From: Dongia rigui
GTDB lineage: Bacteria > Pseudomonadota > Alphaproteobacteria > Dongiales > Dongiaceae
Length of the DNA: 64,000 nt
NCBI RefSeq assembly: GCF_034044635.1
Contig: NZ_JAXCLX010000001.1
Span: forward strand, 558,001 to 622,000
Reading direction: 5' to 3'
A program made the position numbers and the translations under genes. The notes below the pieces were generated by a model. The model was not told the DNA's origin. It was given only the letters and a program-made list of their open reading frames with translations, and searched no databases. Shown here piece by piece: positions 8,139 through 17,078 of the stretch (the stretch's first letter is position 1; each line of letters starts with the position of its first letter).

Positions 8139-9302
8139 ATGTCCTTGAAATGGAAATTGGCCGGTACCAGCGTGGCCGCCGTGCTGGTCTTGGGCGCTAT
8201 TGCCGCACAGGCCGAGCCGCTGCAGAGCATCGGCGAAGGCGAAGGCGAAGTCGCCATCGTCGCCTGGCCGGGCTATATCGAGCGCGGTGAGTCCGATAAG
8301 AACTACGACTGGGTGACCGGCTTCGAAAAGGAAACCGGTTGCAAGGTCACGGTGAAGACCGCCGGCAGCTCGGACGAAATGGTCTCGCTGATGAATGGCG
8401 GCGGGTTCGACCTCGTCACGGCATCGGGCGATGCGTCGCTGCGCCTGGTGAAGGGCGGCACGGTGCAAGAAATCAACACCGCGCTGATCGCCGATTACGG
8501 CAAGGTCGACCCGCGTTTGCAGAACGCGCCCTGGCACACGGTCGATGGCAAGCATTACGGCGTGCCATGGCAGTGGGGCCCGAACGTCCTGCTCTATAAC
8601 GCCAAGACGTTCGAGAATGCGCCGCAGAGTTGGTCGGTCGTGTTCGAGGAGCAGAAGCTGCCCGATGGCAAATCGAACAAGGGTCGCGTCCAGGCCTATT
8701 ACGGCACCATCTATCTGGCCGATGCCGCGCTCTATCTGATGGCCAACAAGCCTGAACTCGGCATCAAGGACCCTTACGAACTCAACCAGGCGCAGTTCGA
8801 TGCGGCGGTCGAGTTGCTGCGCGGGCAGCGCCAGCTGGTCAACAAGTATTGGTCGGATGCCGCGGCCCAGGTCGACGATTTTACCAATGAAGGCATCGTC
8901 GCCTCGACCAGCTGGGCCTATCAGGTGAACACGCTCCGCGCCGCCGGCAAGGTGCCGGTGGGTTCGGTGGTGCCGAAGGAAGGTGCCACGGGTTGGGCCG
9001 ACACCACCATGATGGCCGCCAATGCGCCGCATCCCAACTGCGCCTATAAGTGGCTCAACCATTCGCTCAGCGATAACGCCCAGGCGGGTACAAGCTCATG
9101 GTTCGGCAGCGTGCCGGCCGTGCCGGCTTCTTGCGCTGATCCGATCCTGACCGAGGGTGGTTGCGTCGCCAACGGCTCGCAGCTCTTCGCGCGTATCCAT
9201 TTCTGGAAGACGCCGGTGAAGGATTGCGCCAGCCAGAATGGCGAATGCGTCCCTTATAAGGATTGGGTGGCCGCCGTTCAGTCCGTCCAAAGCGGACAGT
9301 AA
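8139..9302 (+). CDS. Polyamine-type ABC transporter periplasmic binding protein (PotD/PotF-like)
   Basis: A 387-aa secreted solute-binding protein. It has a Sec signal peptide (MSLKWK, hydrophobic stretch, AQA cleavage near residue 25). The mature protein begins GEGEVAIVAWPGYIERG, the usual start of PotD/PotF-type proteins, with FEKETGCKV and MNGGGFDLVTASGDAS after it. Several cysteines in the C-terminal third (SCADP, GGCVAN, DCASQNGEC) could form disulfides. A strong AGGGAGGGG ribosome site sits before the ATG. It heads a four-gene cluster with its ATPase and two permeases. Spermidine or putrescine is the family expectation, but many alphaproteobacterial paralogues transport other compounds. 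Confidence 0.88.
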   Translation: MSLKWKLAGTSVAAVLVLGAIAAQAEPLQSIGEGEGEVAIVAWPGYIERGESDKNYDWVTGFEKETGCKVTVKTAGSSDEMVSLMNGGGFDLVTASGDASLRLVKGGTVQEINTALIADYGKVDPRLQNAPWHTVDGKHYGVPWQWGPNVLLYNAKTFENAPQSWSVVFEEQKLPDGKSNKGRVQAYYGTIYLADAALYLMANKPELGIKDPYELNQAQFDAAVELLRGQRQLVNKYWSDAAAQVDDFTNEGIVASTSWAYQVNTLRAAGKVPVGSVVPKEGATGWADTTMMAANAPHPNCAYKWLNHSLSDNAQAGTSSWFGSVPAVPASCADPILTEGGCVANGSQLFARIHFWKTPVKDCASQNGECVPYKDWVAAVQSVQSGQ

Positions 9303-9319
9303 TCACAACCCACTGACCC

Positions 9320-9349
9320 TTGGGGCGGATCAGCGATGATCCGCCCCAA
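9320..9349 (+). other. Perfect 13-bp intercistronic hairpin after the binding-protein gene
   Basis: TTGGGGCGGATCA and TGATCCGCCCCAA flank a GCGA tetraloop. There is no T-run after it. Hairpins placed here in ABC operons typically protect the 3' end of the binding-protein message, giving more of it than of the membrane subunits. Confidence 0.7.
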
Positions 9350-9376
9350 TTCTATATCAACGTTACGGATTTGATC

Positions 9377-10402
9377 ATGAGCTCCAGCATCGCCGCCGTT
9401 TCCTTCAACCAAGTCTCGCGTCATTTCGGCGCGGTGAAAGCGGTCGATGCCGTCAGCTTCGACATCCAGGATGGCGAGTTCTTTGCCATGCTCGGCCCAT
9501 CCGGCTCCGGCAAGACCACGTGCCTGCGCCTCATCGCCGGTTTCGAGCAGCCGAGCGAGGGCCATGTGCTGGTCCAAGGCGCCGACATGAACGGCGTCCC
9601 ACCCTATGACCGCGACGTCAACACGGTATTCCAGGACTACGCGCTGTTCCCGCATATGAGCGTGCTGGACAACGTTGCCTACGGCTTGATGATCAGGAAG
9701 GTGCCAACAGCCGAGCGCCGGCGCCAAGCCGAAGAAATGCTGGACATGGTGGCGCTGGGCGGCTTCGGCGGCCGCAAACCGTCGCAGCTTTCCGGCGGCC
9801 AGCGCCAGCGCGTCGCCTTGGCCCGCGCACTCGTCAACCACCCGAAGGTCTTGCTGCTCGACGAGCCGTTGGGTGCGCTCGATCTGAAACTGCGTGAACA
9901 GATGCAGGTGGAGCTGAAGGCCATCCAGCGCCGCGTCGGCATCACCTTCGTCTATGTGACCCACGACCAGGGCGAGGCGCTTTCGATGAGCGACCGCGTG
10001 GCCGTCTTCAACCAGGGCAAGATCGAGCAACTCGCAAGCCCCAATGAGCTTTACGAAAGCCCAGCCACCACTTTCGTTGCCGGCTTCGTCGGCGTCTCCA
10101 ACCTGCTCGAGGGCGCTGCCGCCAAGGCGGTGACCGGAACCGACGGCGCCTGCTCCATCCGCCCGGAAAAAATCCACCTCGACCGCGTCGGCGCGACCGT
10201 CCCGGCCAATGCCATGGGTGTTTCCGGGCGCGTCAGCGCCATTCTCTATCTTGGCGCCAACACCCGCTATGACGTGGCGCTGGCGGGTGGCGGCGAGATT
10301 ACGGTCGCGGTGCAGAATCGTGACGCGCATCTCGAGCCCAAGGAAGGCGACGACGTGCAATTGTGGTGGGAGGCGCGTCACCTGATGCGCTTCGCGCGCT
10401 AA
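9377..10402 (+). CDS. potA: Polyamine-type ABC transporter ATPase (PotA-like)
   Basis: A 341-aa cytoplasmic ATPase that powers the importer. It shows Walker [13 protein letters not shown] (about residues 39-50), a Q-loop near [13 protein letters not shown], the ABC signature [15 protein letters not shown], Walker [13 protein letters not shown] and the switch His in VTHDQGEA. The C-terminal part after residue 240 is a TOBE/regulatory domain ([22 protein letters not shown]). The ATG at 9377 is the start that begins directly at the ABC domain; an in-frame codon further up would run through the preceding hairpin. Confidence 0.92.
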   Translation: MSSSIAAVSFNQVSRHFGAVKAVDAVSFDIQDGEFFAMLGPSGSGKTTCLRLIAGFEQPSEGHVLVQGADMNGVPPYDRDVNTVFQDYALFPHMSVLDNVAYGLMIRKVPTAERRRQAEEMLDMVALGGFGGRKPSQLSGGQRQRVALARALVNHPKVLLLDEPLGALDLKLREQMQVELKAIQRRVGITFVYVTHDQGEALSMSDRVAVFNQGKIEQLASPNELYESPATTFVAGFVGVSNLLEGAAAKAVTGTDGACSIRPEKIHLDRVGATVPANAMGVSGRVSAILYLGANTRYDVALAGGGEITVAVQNRDAHLEPKEGDDVQLWWEARHLMRFAR

Positions 10403-10414
10403 AAGGGTTTTGCA

Positions 10415-11347
10415 ATGACCGCTGCCGCACGCCCGCGCTCCCTCACCAACAGTCTTTCGACCTTTCTCTACCGGCGGCCACGCATCGTGCTGACCGCCTT
10501 GCTGGTGCCACCATTGCTGTGGCTCGGCGTCATTTATCTCGGTTCGCTCTTCACGCTATTGGCGCAAAGCTTCTTCTCGATCGACGATTTCACCGCGCAG
10601 GTCGTCTATCAGCCGACCCTTGATACCTATGCCCGGCTTTTCACCGCGACCAATCTCAGCATCATCTGGCGCACGCTGATGATGGCGGCAGTGGTGACCG
10701 TGATCTCCGGCATCATCGCCTTTCCGCTTGCTTATTATGTCGCCCGCTTTGCCAGCGGGCGCATGAAGGCCTTCTTCTATATCGCGGTCATGCTGCCGCT
10801 CTGGTCCAATTATCTGGTCCGCGTCTATTCCTGGAAGCTGATCCTCGCCAAGGAGGGCGCCATCCATTGGGCCGTCAATGCGCTTGGCCTCGGTCCCGTG
10901 CTCGATTGGGTCCTGACGCTGCCGGTGGTCGAAGGGTCGTCGCTCTCGACCTCCTATATCGGCACGACGCTCACCTTCGTCTATATCTGGCTGCCCTTCA
11001 TGGTGCTGCCCGTGCAGGCCGCCCTGGAACGCGTGCCCCGCTCGCTGATCGAAGCCTCGAGCGATCTCGGCGCCAAGCCGAATGAGACCTTCCGCAAGGT
11101 GATCTTTCCGCTCGCCATTCCCGGCATCGCCGCGGGGTCGATCTTCACCTTCTCGCTGACGCTGGGTGACTACATCATCCCGCAGCTCATCGGCTCGTCG
11201 CGACCCTTCATCGGCCAGGCCGTCTACCAGTTCCAGGGCACGGCCGGTGATATCCCGATGGCCGCGGCCTTTGCCATGGTGCCGATTGTCATCATGGCTC
11301 TCTATCTCACCATCGCCAAGCGCCTGGGAGCCTTCGATGCCCTCTAA
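10415..11347 (+). CDS. potB: Polyamine-type ABC transporter permease 1 (PotB-like)
   Basis: A 310-aa inner-membrane permease with about six helices. The cytoplasmic coupling loop is clear: [28 protein letters not shown], the EAA motif that docks onto the ATPase. A long periplasmic region after the first helix and the [11 protein letters not shown] segment near the C-terminus are typical of PotB. It begins 12 bases after the ATPase gene, and the next permease starts inside its last codons. Confidence 0.92.
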   Translation: MTAAARPRSLTNSLSTFLYRRPRIVLTALLVPPLLWLGVIYLGSLFTLLAQSFFSIDDFTAQVVYQPTLDTYARLFTATNLSIIWRTLMMAAVVTVISGIIAFPLAYYVARFASGRMKAFFYIAVMLPLWSNYLVRVYSWKLILAKEGAIHWAVNALGLGPVLDWVLTLPVVEGSSLSTSYIGTTLTFVYIWLPFMVLPVQAALERVPRSLIEASSDLGAKPNETFRKVIFPLAIPGIAAGSIFTFSLTLGDYIIPQLIGSSRPFIGQAVYQFQGTAGDIPMAAAFAMVPIVIMALYLTIAKRLGAFDAL

Positions 11348-12173
11348 GACCGTGACAGCGCCCGACCGCGCCAAGGGCCAAGCCGGGTGGGGCCTCAAGA
11401 GCGCCGCCTGGTTCGGCGTGCTCTATCTCAACCTCCCGATCCTCTTCATCGTGCTCTATGGCTTCACCACCGATGAGGCGAGCTTTTCCTTCCCGCCGCC
11501 GGGGCTCACCACGGAATGGTTTGCCGTCACCTGGGCGCGACAGGATTTCTGGGATGCCCTCACCCTCTCGGTGCAGGTCGCCTTCGCCGCCATGGCGATC
11601 GCCATGGTGCTGGGCACCCTGGCTGCCGCTGCCATGTACCGGTTCAGGTTCTTCGGCAAGGAAGCGGTGACCCTCCTCATCCTGCTCCCCATCGCCCTGC
11701 CCGGCATCGTCACCGGCATCAGCCTGCGTTCGGCCTTCGCCATCGGTGAGATTCCGTTCAGCTATCTCACCATTGTGCTGGGGCACGCGACGTTCTGTAT
11801 CGTCGTTGTCTACAACAACGCCATCGCGCGCCTGCGGCGTTCCTCGCCGGCCTTGATCGAGGCCTCCATGGACCTTGGCGCCGACACATTCCAGACCTTT
11901 CGCCATGTGATCCTGCCCAATCTGGCAACGGCATTGCTAGCGGGCGGCATGCTGGCCTTTGCGCTCTCCTTCGACGAAATCATCGTCACCACCTTCACCG
12001 CCGGCCAGCAGGAGACCCTGCCGATCTGGATGTTCCGGCAATTAGCGCGACCGCATCAACGACCGGTCACCAATGTCGCGGCGATCATCGTCATGATCAT
12101 CACCTTCGTGCCGATCCTGGCTGCCTATTACCTGACGAGAGATACCGATGATGTCGCCGGCAGCGGAAAGTGA
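11337..12173 (+). CDS. potC: Polyamine-type ABC transporter permease 2 (PotC-like)
   Basis: A 278-aa inner-membrane permease with six helices. The EAA loop reads [29 protein letters not shown]. The C-terminal [13 protein letters not shown] matches the PotC group. Its ATG overlaps the end of the upstream permease by 11 bases, indicating translational coupling; the two permeases should form a heterodimer. The cold-shock gene starts inside its 3' end. Confidence 0.92.
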   Translation: MPSKTVTAPDRAKGQAGWGLKSAAWFGVLYLNLPILFIVLYGFTTDEASFSFPPPGLTTEWFAVTWARQDFWDALTLSVQVAFAAMAIAMVLGTLAAAAMYRFRFFGKEAVTLLILLPIALPGIVTGISLRSAFAIGEIPFSYLTIVLGHATFCIVVVYNNAIARLRRSSPALIEASMDLGADTFQTFRHVILPNLATALLAGGMLAFALSFDEIIVTTFTAGQQETLPIWMFRQLARPHQRPVTNVAAIIVMIITFVPILAAYYLTRDTDDVAGSGK

Positions 12174-12384
12174 CGCCGTCGATGGTTCCGTCGTCTGGTT
12201 CAAGGTCGATAAGGGCTACGGCTTCGTAAAGCCGGACGATGGCGGCGCCGACGTCTTCGTCCATGTGGCGGAACTGGCGGCATCGAACCTGCGCGACCTC
12301 ACTGAGGGCCAGCGCATTCGCTTCCGCCGCGACAGCCATGGCGACGGACGGTTCTTCGCCGTGGGAATAGAGCTGATCGGCTGA
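12148..12384 (+). CDS. Cold-shock domain protein
   Basis: A 78-aa protein consisting of one cold-shock domain, an OB fold that binds single-stranded RNA or DNA. RNP1 is visible as KGYGFVKP and RNP2 as DVFVHVAEL, preceded by GSVVWFKVD. It starts with two adjacent ATGs (12148 or 12151), either possible, after GAGAGATACC. The first 26 bases overlap the 3' end of the permease gene in another frame, so it is probably read from the transporter mRNA. That is an unusual partner for a CSD protein. Confidence 0.88.
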   Translation: MMSPAAESDAVDGSVVWFKVDKGYGFVKPDDGGADVFVHVAELAASNLRDLTEGQRIRFRRDSHGDGRFFAVGIELIG

Positions 12385-12387
12385 GAG

Positions 12388-12512
12388 GCCCCCTCTCCCC
12401 GACCCTCCCCCACGTTGGGGGGAGGGAGCTCACCGAGTGGTTGAGATATCTGCGGCGAACTGGCTCTAATTCCCTCCCCCCACGTGGGGGAGGGTTAGGG
12501 AGAGGGGGAGCC
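12388..12512. repeat. Palindromic dispersed repeat, family 1, copy A
   Basis: About 125 bp with near-perfect terminal inverted repeats of about 29 bp: a left arm rich in CCCTC followed by CCCTCCCCCACGT, and a right arm that is its complement. Each arm is itself a small palindrome around ACGT. The element starts 4 bases after the cold-shock stop. A second copy lies at 22588-22700. No coding potential. Confidence 0.75.
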
Positions 12513-12544
12513 GTTAGGCTAATCCCAATACCCCCCCCAACAGA

Positions 12545-12570
12545 AACGGCCCGGGTTTCCCCGGGCCGTT
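12545..12570. terminator. Strong hairpin, terminator for the oligopeptide-binding protein
   Basis: AACGGCCCGG and CCGGGCCGTT form a 10-11 bp stem with a small loop, 24 bases beyond the minus-strand stop at 12594. A short T-run exists on both sides, so it may act in both directions between the convergent genes. Confidence 0.65.
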
Positions 12571-12593
12571 CTTTCATCCGATATGGATGGGGC

Positions 12594-14288
12594 TTACTTG
12601 TCCCACCACATCGATTCGCAGAAGTAGTATTCCGTCGGGTGTGCTTCATAGCCCTTCAGCTGCTTGTCGAAAGGCTGATAGCTCTGGCGCCACAACGGCT
12701 GGACGATCGGGCCTTCTTCCTGCATCAGGTGCTCGATCTCCTTGATCACTTCCTTGCGCGCCGTGAGATCGACGAGGCCTTCCGCCTTGGTCAGCAATTC
12801 GTCGAATTTCGGGTTGGCAAAGTTGCTCTCGTTCCATGGCACGCCCGTGCGATAGGCGAGGCCCAGCACCATGATGCCGAGCGGACGGTGCGTCCACACG
12901 GTGAAGCCGAACGGCACCTTGGTCCAGACGTCCCAGAACTGGGCCGAGGGCAGAACGGTGAGCTTCACGCGGATGCCAGCTTCGGCCCATTGCTGGACCA
13001 TCGCCTGGCAGGCGGTGGGCTCCCAATCCGGATCCTTCTTGGCATGCAGCTCGACATCGATACCGTCCGGATAGCCGGCATCGGCGAGGAGCTTCTTGGC
13101 CGCATCGAGGTCACGCGGCATCGGCATGTCGACGAATTCCGGATGCACCGGCGAGACATGGTGATGCTGTGCCGCGGTACCCAGTTCGCCATAGGCGATC
13201 TTGGCAACGGCCTCCGTGTCGATGGCAAGGCGCATCGCCTTGCGGACGCGGGCGTCGTCGAACGGCTTCTCGTTGCAGTGCATGCGAGCAACCGCGGTCT
13301 GCGCCGTATCGATCTTGTGCAGCTCGATATGCGGCAGCTTCTGGATGCTCGGATAGACTTTGATGTCGGCATCGTAGAGACCGTCGACCTGCTTCGAGGC
13401 CAGGGCCGCGAGCTTGGTCGCCGGATCATCGCCGAGATCGATGAACTGCACTTCGTCGAGATAGGGGCCCTCGCCCCAATACTCCTTGCGCGCCTTGAAG
13501 ACGCACTTCTTGCCGACTTCAACCTCGACCGGCTCGAAGGCACCGGTGCCGATGGCGCCGACACCCCACTTGCCTTCATCCTTCGGATGCAGGATCAGGG
13601 CCGGATAGTGGAACAGGTTTTCCGGAATGGCGAGGGTCGAGACCTGGCCGTTGAGCTTAATGGTGTAGTCGTCGACCTTCTCGATCGCATTGGCATCCCA
13701 CAGCTCGGTGGTCTTCTTCGGGTTGCCCTGCTCGTCCTTCTCGCCCGTCTCGACTTCCTTCAGGATGAAGCCTTGGAAGAGGCCGAGGACCGACGAACCC
13801 ACATTCGGGTCGAGCCAGCGCTTGATGTTCCACAGAACATGCTCGGCATTGAGCCCGTCGCCATTGGACCACTTGACGTCCTTGCGGAGCTTCAGCGTCC
13901 AGGTCTTGAGGTCTTCGCTGGGTTCCCAGCTCTCGAGCAGGATCGGAACGGTGATGCCGTCGCCCTTGGTGCGCGTCAGATAGTCATTGGCCTGACGCAC
14001 GCAGTTCGAATCATAGACCCAGGAAAAGGTCGCAGGATTGTCGAGCGCCGGCACGCGGGCGCCGATGCGCAGGACGCCGCCCTTCTTGGGCTCCTGCGCC
14101 TGTGCAGCGCCGATCATGTCACCGCCCAGCACTTTGCCGGCGATCGTATAGGCCGTTGCAGCCGACATGCCGAGCAATGTCGCCGTGCGCAGGAAGTCGC
14201 GTCGACCGATGACACGATGCTCCAACGCTTCGACCAAGCGCGGCATATCAGGATGATACTCGCCGCCTTTGCCAGATTTAAAAGTCAT
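12594..14288 (-). CDS. Tat-exported family-5 extracellular solute-binding protein (oligopeptide type)
   Basis: A 564-aa periplasmic binding protein of the SBP_bac_5 (DppA/OppA) family. A twin-arginine signal is at about residues 28-58: RRDFLRTATLLG, a hydrophobic run, then AQAQEPKKGG. The body carries family landmarks such as WTLKLRKDVKWSNGDGLNAEHV, GTGAFEPVEV and FDDARVRKAMRLAID. The start at 14288 has a strong GGGAGG five to six bases upstream. Its permeases and ATPases are not in the window, so it is an orphan here. Family-5 proteins bind peptides, nickel chelates, opines and other solutes; Tat export suggests folding before export. Confidence 0.88.
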   Translation of the reverse strand: MTFKSGKGGEYHPDMPRLVEALEHRVIGRRDFLRTATLLGMSAATAYTIAGKVLGGDMIGAAQAQEPKKGGVLRIGARVPALDNPATFSWVYDSNCVRQANDYLTRTKGDGITVPILLESWEPSEDLKTWTLKLRKDVKWSNGDGLNAEHVLWNIKRWLDPNVGSSVLGLFQGFILKEVETGEKDEQGNPKKTTELWDANAIEKVDDYTIKLNGQVSTLAIPENLFHYPALILHPKDEGKWGVGAIGTGAFEPVEVEVGKKCVFKARKEYWGEGPYLDEVQFIDLGDDPATKLAALASKQVDGLYDADIKVYPSIQKLPHIELHKIDTAQTAVARMHCNEKPFDDARVRKAMRLAIDTEAVAKIAYGELGTAAQHHHVSPVHPEFVDMPMPRDLDAAKKLLADAGYPDGIDVELHAKKDPDWEPTACQAMVQQWAEAGIRVKLTVLPSAQFWDVWTKVPFGFTVWTHRPLGIMVLGLAYRTGVPWNESNFANPKFDELLTKAEGLVDLTARKEVIKEIEHLMQEEGPIVQPLWRQSYQPFDKQLKGYEAHPTEYYFCESMWWDK

Positions 14289-14645
14289 GAAAAACCTCCC
14301 TAGTGGTAAAACGTCCCTGTTAGGCACGGAGCCGATTGGTCCGCGCCCGTCGCATCAACCGCCGTTGTTTTCGGAACGCCCACCCTGGTTCGGTCCGCTT
14401 TTGGATTGTGGCGGTATCTCGTTAATCTTAGTTTCAAGCAGTCTCGACCGAAAATCCTTCCATCGTCAATCGCCCATGCAAAAATCGCATCATGCCCTGA
14501 GCCTGGGTCATCATCGATCGGCGGGCCAGTATTGGTTCGGGAATGGGTTTGGGCACCCGCTGCCGGCGGGGGGCGTACTTGCAGCGTCACGCCGGACGCG
14601 CTATTGCCCGATTACCAGCCGTATCGGGCGCCAAGGGGCAGCAGC
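14289..14645. other. Divergent intergenic region, binding protein / ribB
   Basis: This 357-bp gap must hold promoters for the binding-protein gene (minus) and ribB (plus). I looked for an FMN (RFN) riboswitch before ribB and found none of its conserved blocks. No tRNA-like fold or open frame with a plausible start was seen. Confidence 0.5.
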
Positions 14646-15722
14646 ATGACGACCAAGCTAGACAAGATCGAGGACGCCATCGCCGAGATTGCCGCGGGGC
14701 GGCCGGTTATCGTGGTGGATGACGAGGATCGCGAGAATGAAGGCGATCTCATCATGGCGGCCTCCAAGGCCACACCTGAGTATGTCGCCTTCTTCATCCG
14801 TCACACCAGTGGCATCCTCTGCACGCCGCTTACCCGCAGCGATGCGCGCCGCCTGCACCTGACACCCATGGTGGCCGACAATGTTGCGCCGCACGCAACC
14901 GCCTTCACGGTCTCGATCGATTACGCCAAGGACCTCACGACCGGCATATCAGCGCAGGAGCGCTGCGCCTGTATCCGGGCATTGGCCAACCCGAACGTCG
15001 CGGCCGAGGATTTCGTGCGGCCGGGGCATATTTTCCCGCTGATCGCCCGCGAAGGCGGTGTGCTCATTCGTTCCGGCCATACCGAGGCAGCGGTCGACAT
15101 GTCGCGGCTCGCTGGCTTGCCCCCGGTCGGCCTCATCGCCGAGCTGGTCAATGATGACGGTACGGTGAAACGCCTGCCCGACATCCTCACCTTCGCCAAG
15201 GAACACAAGCTGCTGGTCGTTTCGATCGACGACCTTATTGCCCACCGCCAGCAGCGGGAATCGCTCATCACCCGCACCTCGGAAGGACCGATATCGACCG
15301 CCATCGGGCCGGCCCAGGCCGTCGTCTATTCGACCGCACTCGATACCGCGCATCATATCGCCGTGGTTTACGGCGATATCGGCGACGGTCGCGATATTGT
15401 CATACGCCTGCAACAGGAAGACGCCGTCAACGACGTCTTCAACCCCGAGCAAGGCAGCGTCATGCGCGCGCTGCACCATATCCGCCAAGCCGGACGCGGC
15501 ATCATCATCTATCTGCGCGAAGGCGCTGTCGGCGTGACTCCGGCCGTCCCCTCAAGCGGCAGCGAGGCGTCGCGGCTCGAGCAATGGCGCGAGGTAGGCC
15601 TTGGCGCCCAGATCCTCAAGGATCTCGGTGTGAAATCCATCCGCGTTCTCGCCACCAAGGAGCGGCAGTATATGGGCCTCTCAGGTTTCGGTGTCGAAAT
15701 CCTCGGCACGGAGAAGCTTTGA
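14646..15722 (+). CDS. ribB: 3,4-dihydroxy-2-butanone-4-phosphate synthase with a degenerate GTP cyclohydrolase II domain
   Basis: A 358-aa protein making the four-carbon riboflavin precursor from ribulose 5-phosphate. The N-terminal RibB domain (about 1-205) is intact: [19 protein letters not shown] with the acidic metal ligands, [16 protein letters not shown] and GHTEAAVD. The C-terminal domain (about 210-358) aligns in length and position with GTP cyclohydrolase II. However, the three-Cys zinc motif is absent: where Cys residues are expected there is [17 protein letters not shown], and the domain has no cysteine. It should therefore not open GTP, and a separate RibA must exist elsewhere. 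Such RibBX-type fusions are known in alphaproteobacteria. The folM-like gene follows after 4 bases. Confidence 0.9.
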   Translation: MTTKLDKIEDAIAEIAAGRPVIVVDDEDRENEGDLIMAASKATPEYVAFFIRHTSGILCTPLTRSDARRLHLTPMVADNVAPHATAFTVSIDYAKDLTTGISAQERCACIRALANPNVAAEDFVRPGHIFPLIAREGGVLIRSGHTEAAVDMSRLAGLPPVGLIAELVNDDGTVKRLPDILTFAKEHKLLVVSIDDLIAHRQQRESLITRTSEGPISTAIGPAQAVVYSTALDTAHHIAVVYGDIGDGRDIVIRLQQEDAVNDVFNPEQGSVMRALHHIRQAGRGIIIYLREGAVGVTPAVPSSGSEASRLEQWREVGLGAQILKDLGVKSIRVLATKERQYMGLSGFGVEILGTEKL

Positions 15723-15726
15723 GGCC

Positions 15727-16491
15727 ATGACAGTCGCCCGGATTGCCTTCGTCACTGGTGGTGCCAAGCGTCTCGGCCGAGCCATCGCCCTGAAGCTGGC
15801 GGCCGATGGCTGGGATGTCGCCATCCACTGCCACAATTCGATGGCCGAAGCGGAGGCGACAGCCGGTGGAATTCGCGCGCTGGGCAGGCGCAGCCTGGTC
15901 CTGAAAGCAGATCTGGCCGAGGAAAGCGAGGTCGAGACATTGCTGCCGAGCATCGGCCATGACCTTGGCCCGGTGACCTGCCTGGTCAACAATGCCTCCG
16001 TCTTTGAAATGGACAAGATCGATACGGCGACGCGCGACAGCTGGGACCGGCATATCGAAACCAATCTCCGCGCCCCCTTCGTCCTTTCCCAGGCCTTTGC
16101 CCGGCAACTGCCCGAGGGGGCCGATGGCAACATCATCAACATGCTGGACCAGCGTGTCTGGAAACTGACCCCCTATTTCATGTCCTATACCGTTGCGAAA
16201 ATGGGGCTTTGGACCCTGACACGGACGATGGCCCTGGCCTTGGCGCCCCGCATCCGCGTCAACGCCATCGGCCCGGGCCCGACCTTGCCGAGCCCGCGCC
16301 AGTCGGCCGAGCATTTCTCCGCCCAATCATCGGCCATGCCGCTGGGTCATGGCGCCACACCTGATGAAATCGCGGCGGCGGCGCTCTATATCTTGTCGTC
16401 GCCATCCATGACGGGACAAATGATTGCGCTCGATGGTGGCGAACATCTGGGCTGGCAAGTCCCCAATAGGGGTTTTCAGCCCAAGGAATGA
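15727..16491 (+). CDS. Short-chain dehydrogenase/reductase, FolM/pteridine-reductase-like
   Basis: A 254-aa SDR. The cofactor site TGGAKRLGRAIA is at about residues 9-20; the Arg after GGAK suggests NADPH. NNAS follows at about 88, and the catalytic YTVAK near residue 156 belongs to MLDQRVWKLTPYFMSYTVAK. The QR-x-W-x-L-TPYFMSY pattern together with the GEHLGW C-terminus is characteristic of the pteridine-reductase/FolM subgroup, not fatty-acid FabG. Its position between ribB and folB supports a role in reducing dihydropterins. Some alphaproteobacteria use FolM with phenylalanine hydroxylase or instead of FolA. The ATG is 4 bases after the ribB stop. Confidence 0.75.
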   Translation: MTVARIAFVTGGAKRLGRAIALKLAADGWDVAIHCHNSMAEAEATAGGIRALGRRSLVLKADLAEESEVETLLPSIGHDLGPVTCLVNNASVFEMDKIDTATRDSWDRHIETNLRAPFVLSQAFARQLPEGADGNIINMLDQRVWKLTPYFMSYTVAKMGLWTLTRTMALALAPRIRVNAIGPGPTLPSPRQSAEHFSAQSSAMPLGHGATPDEIAAAALYILSSPSMTGQMIALDGGEHLGWQVPNRGFQPKE

Positions 16492-16670
16492 CGAAAACGG
16501 GCCGCCCAGGCAAATAGCCAGGGGGGAATAGCCAGGGTGGGGCCAAAGCCCTATAATGGGGTTATGCATATGGGCCCCAGGGTGCGGCCCTCCCTTCCAC
16601 CCCATCGCCCCAGAGCGCGGCGATCGGTGTGCGGTGAGCCAAGCCACGGAAATCTGGAGGTCCAGGGACC

Positions 16671-17078
16671 ATGAATCCATTGGAAAAAATTACGCCTTTG
16701 CCGAATGCGGCGCCGGTCCGGACGATGCGCGTCTTCATCCGCGACCTGATCCTGCCCTGCTCGATCGGTATCCATCAGCACGAGCGCTTGGCGCAGCAGC
16801 GCGTCCAGATCAATGTCGAGCTGACCTGTGTCGAGCACCCGGCCATCAATGACGATGTCGACAATGTCGTCTGCTATGCGACCGCTCTGATGGGCATCAA
16901 AGCCGTGGTGGCGGACGGGCATATCAACCTGGTCGAGACGCTGGCCGACCGCGTCGCCGATGTCTGCCTCGCCGATTACCGCGTCCTCACCGCCAAGGTG
17001 CGGATCGACAAATTGGACGTCTTCAAAGAGGCGTTCAGCGTGGGTATCGAGATCGAGCGGTCGCGTTCCGATCGCTAA
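16671..17078 (+). CDS. folB: Dihydroneopterin aldolase
   Basis: A 135-aa cytoplasmic enzyme of folate synthesis, cleaving dihydroneopterin to 6-hydroxymethyl-dihydropterin and glycolaldehyde. Family marks are LPCSIGIHQHERLAQQRVQIN, with the Glu that binds the pterin, and HINLVETLADRVAD. An N-terminal extension of about 18 residues precedes the core. A 179-bp gap separates it from the SDR. That gap contains CTATAATGGG (TATAAT at 16552-16557), a possible -10 box, but I see no matching -35. Confidence 0.92.
   Translation: MNPLEKITPLPNAAPVRTMRVFIRDLILPCSIGIHQHERLAQQRVQINVELTCVEHPAINDDVDNVVCYATALMGIKAVVADGHINLVETLADRVADVCLADYRVLTAKVRIDKLDVFKEAFSVGIEIERSRSDR

Noticed and set aside
12441-14303. 620-codon open frame on the plus strand
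   Set aside because: Antisense to the oligopeptide-binding protein and starting inside the palindromic repeat; no family features.
14289-14645. FMN riboswitch upstream of ribB
   Set aside because: None of the conserved RFN blocks is present.
15691-16491. FabG-type 3-oxoacyl-ACP reductase
   Set aside because: The motif around the catalytic Tyr and the GEHLGW tail fit the FolM/pteridine reductase group better, and the neighbours are ribB and folB.
16552-16557. Promoter -10 box TATAAT before folB
   Set aside because: No -35 at a suitable distance; not reported as a promoter.
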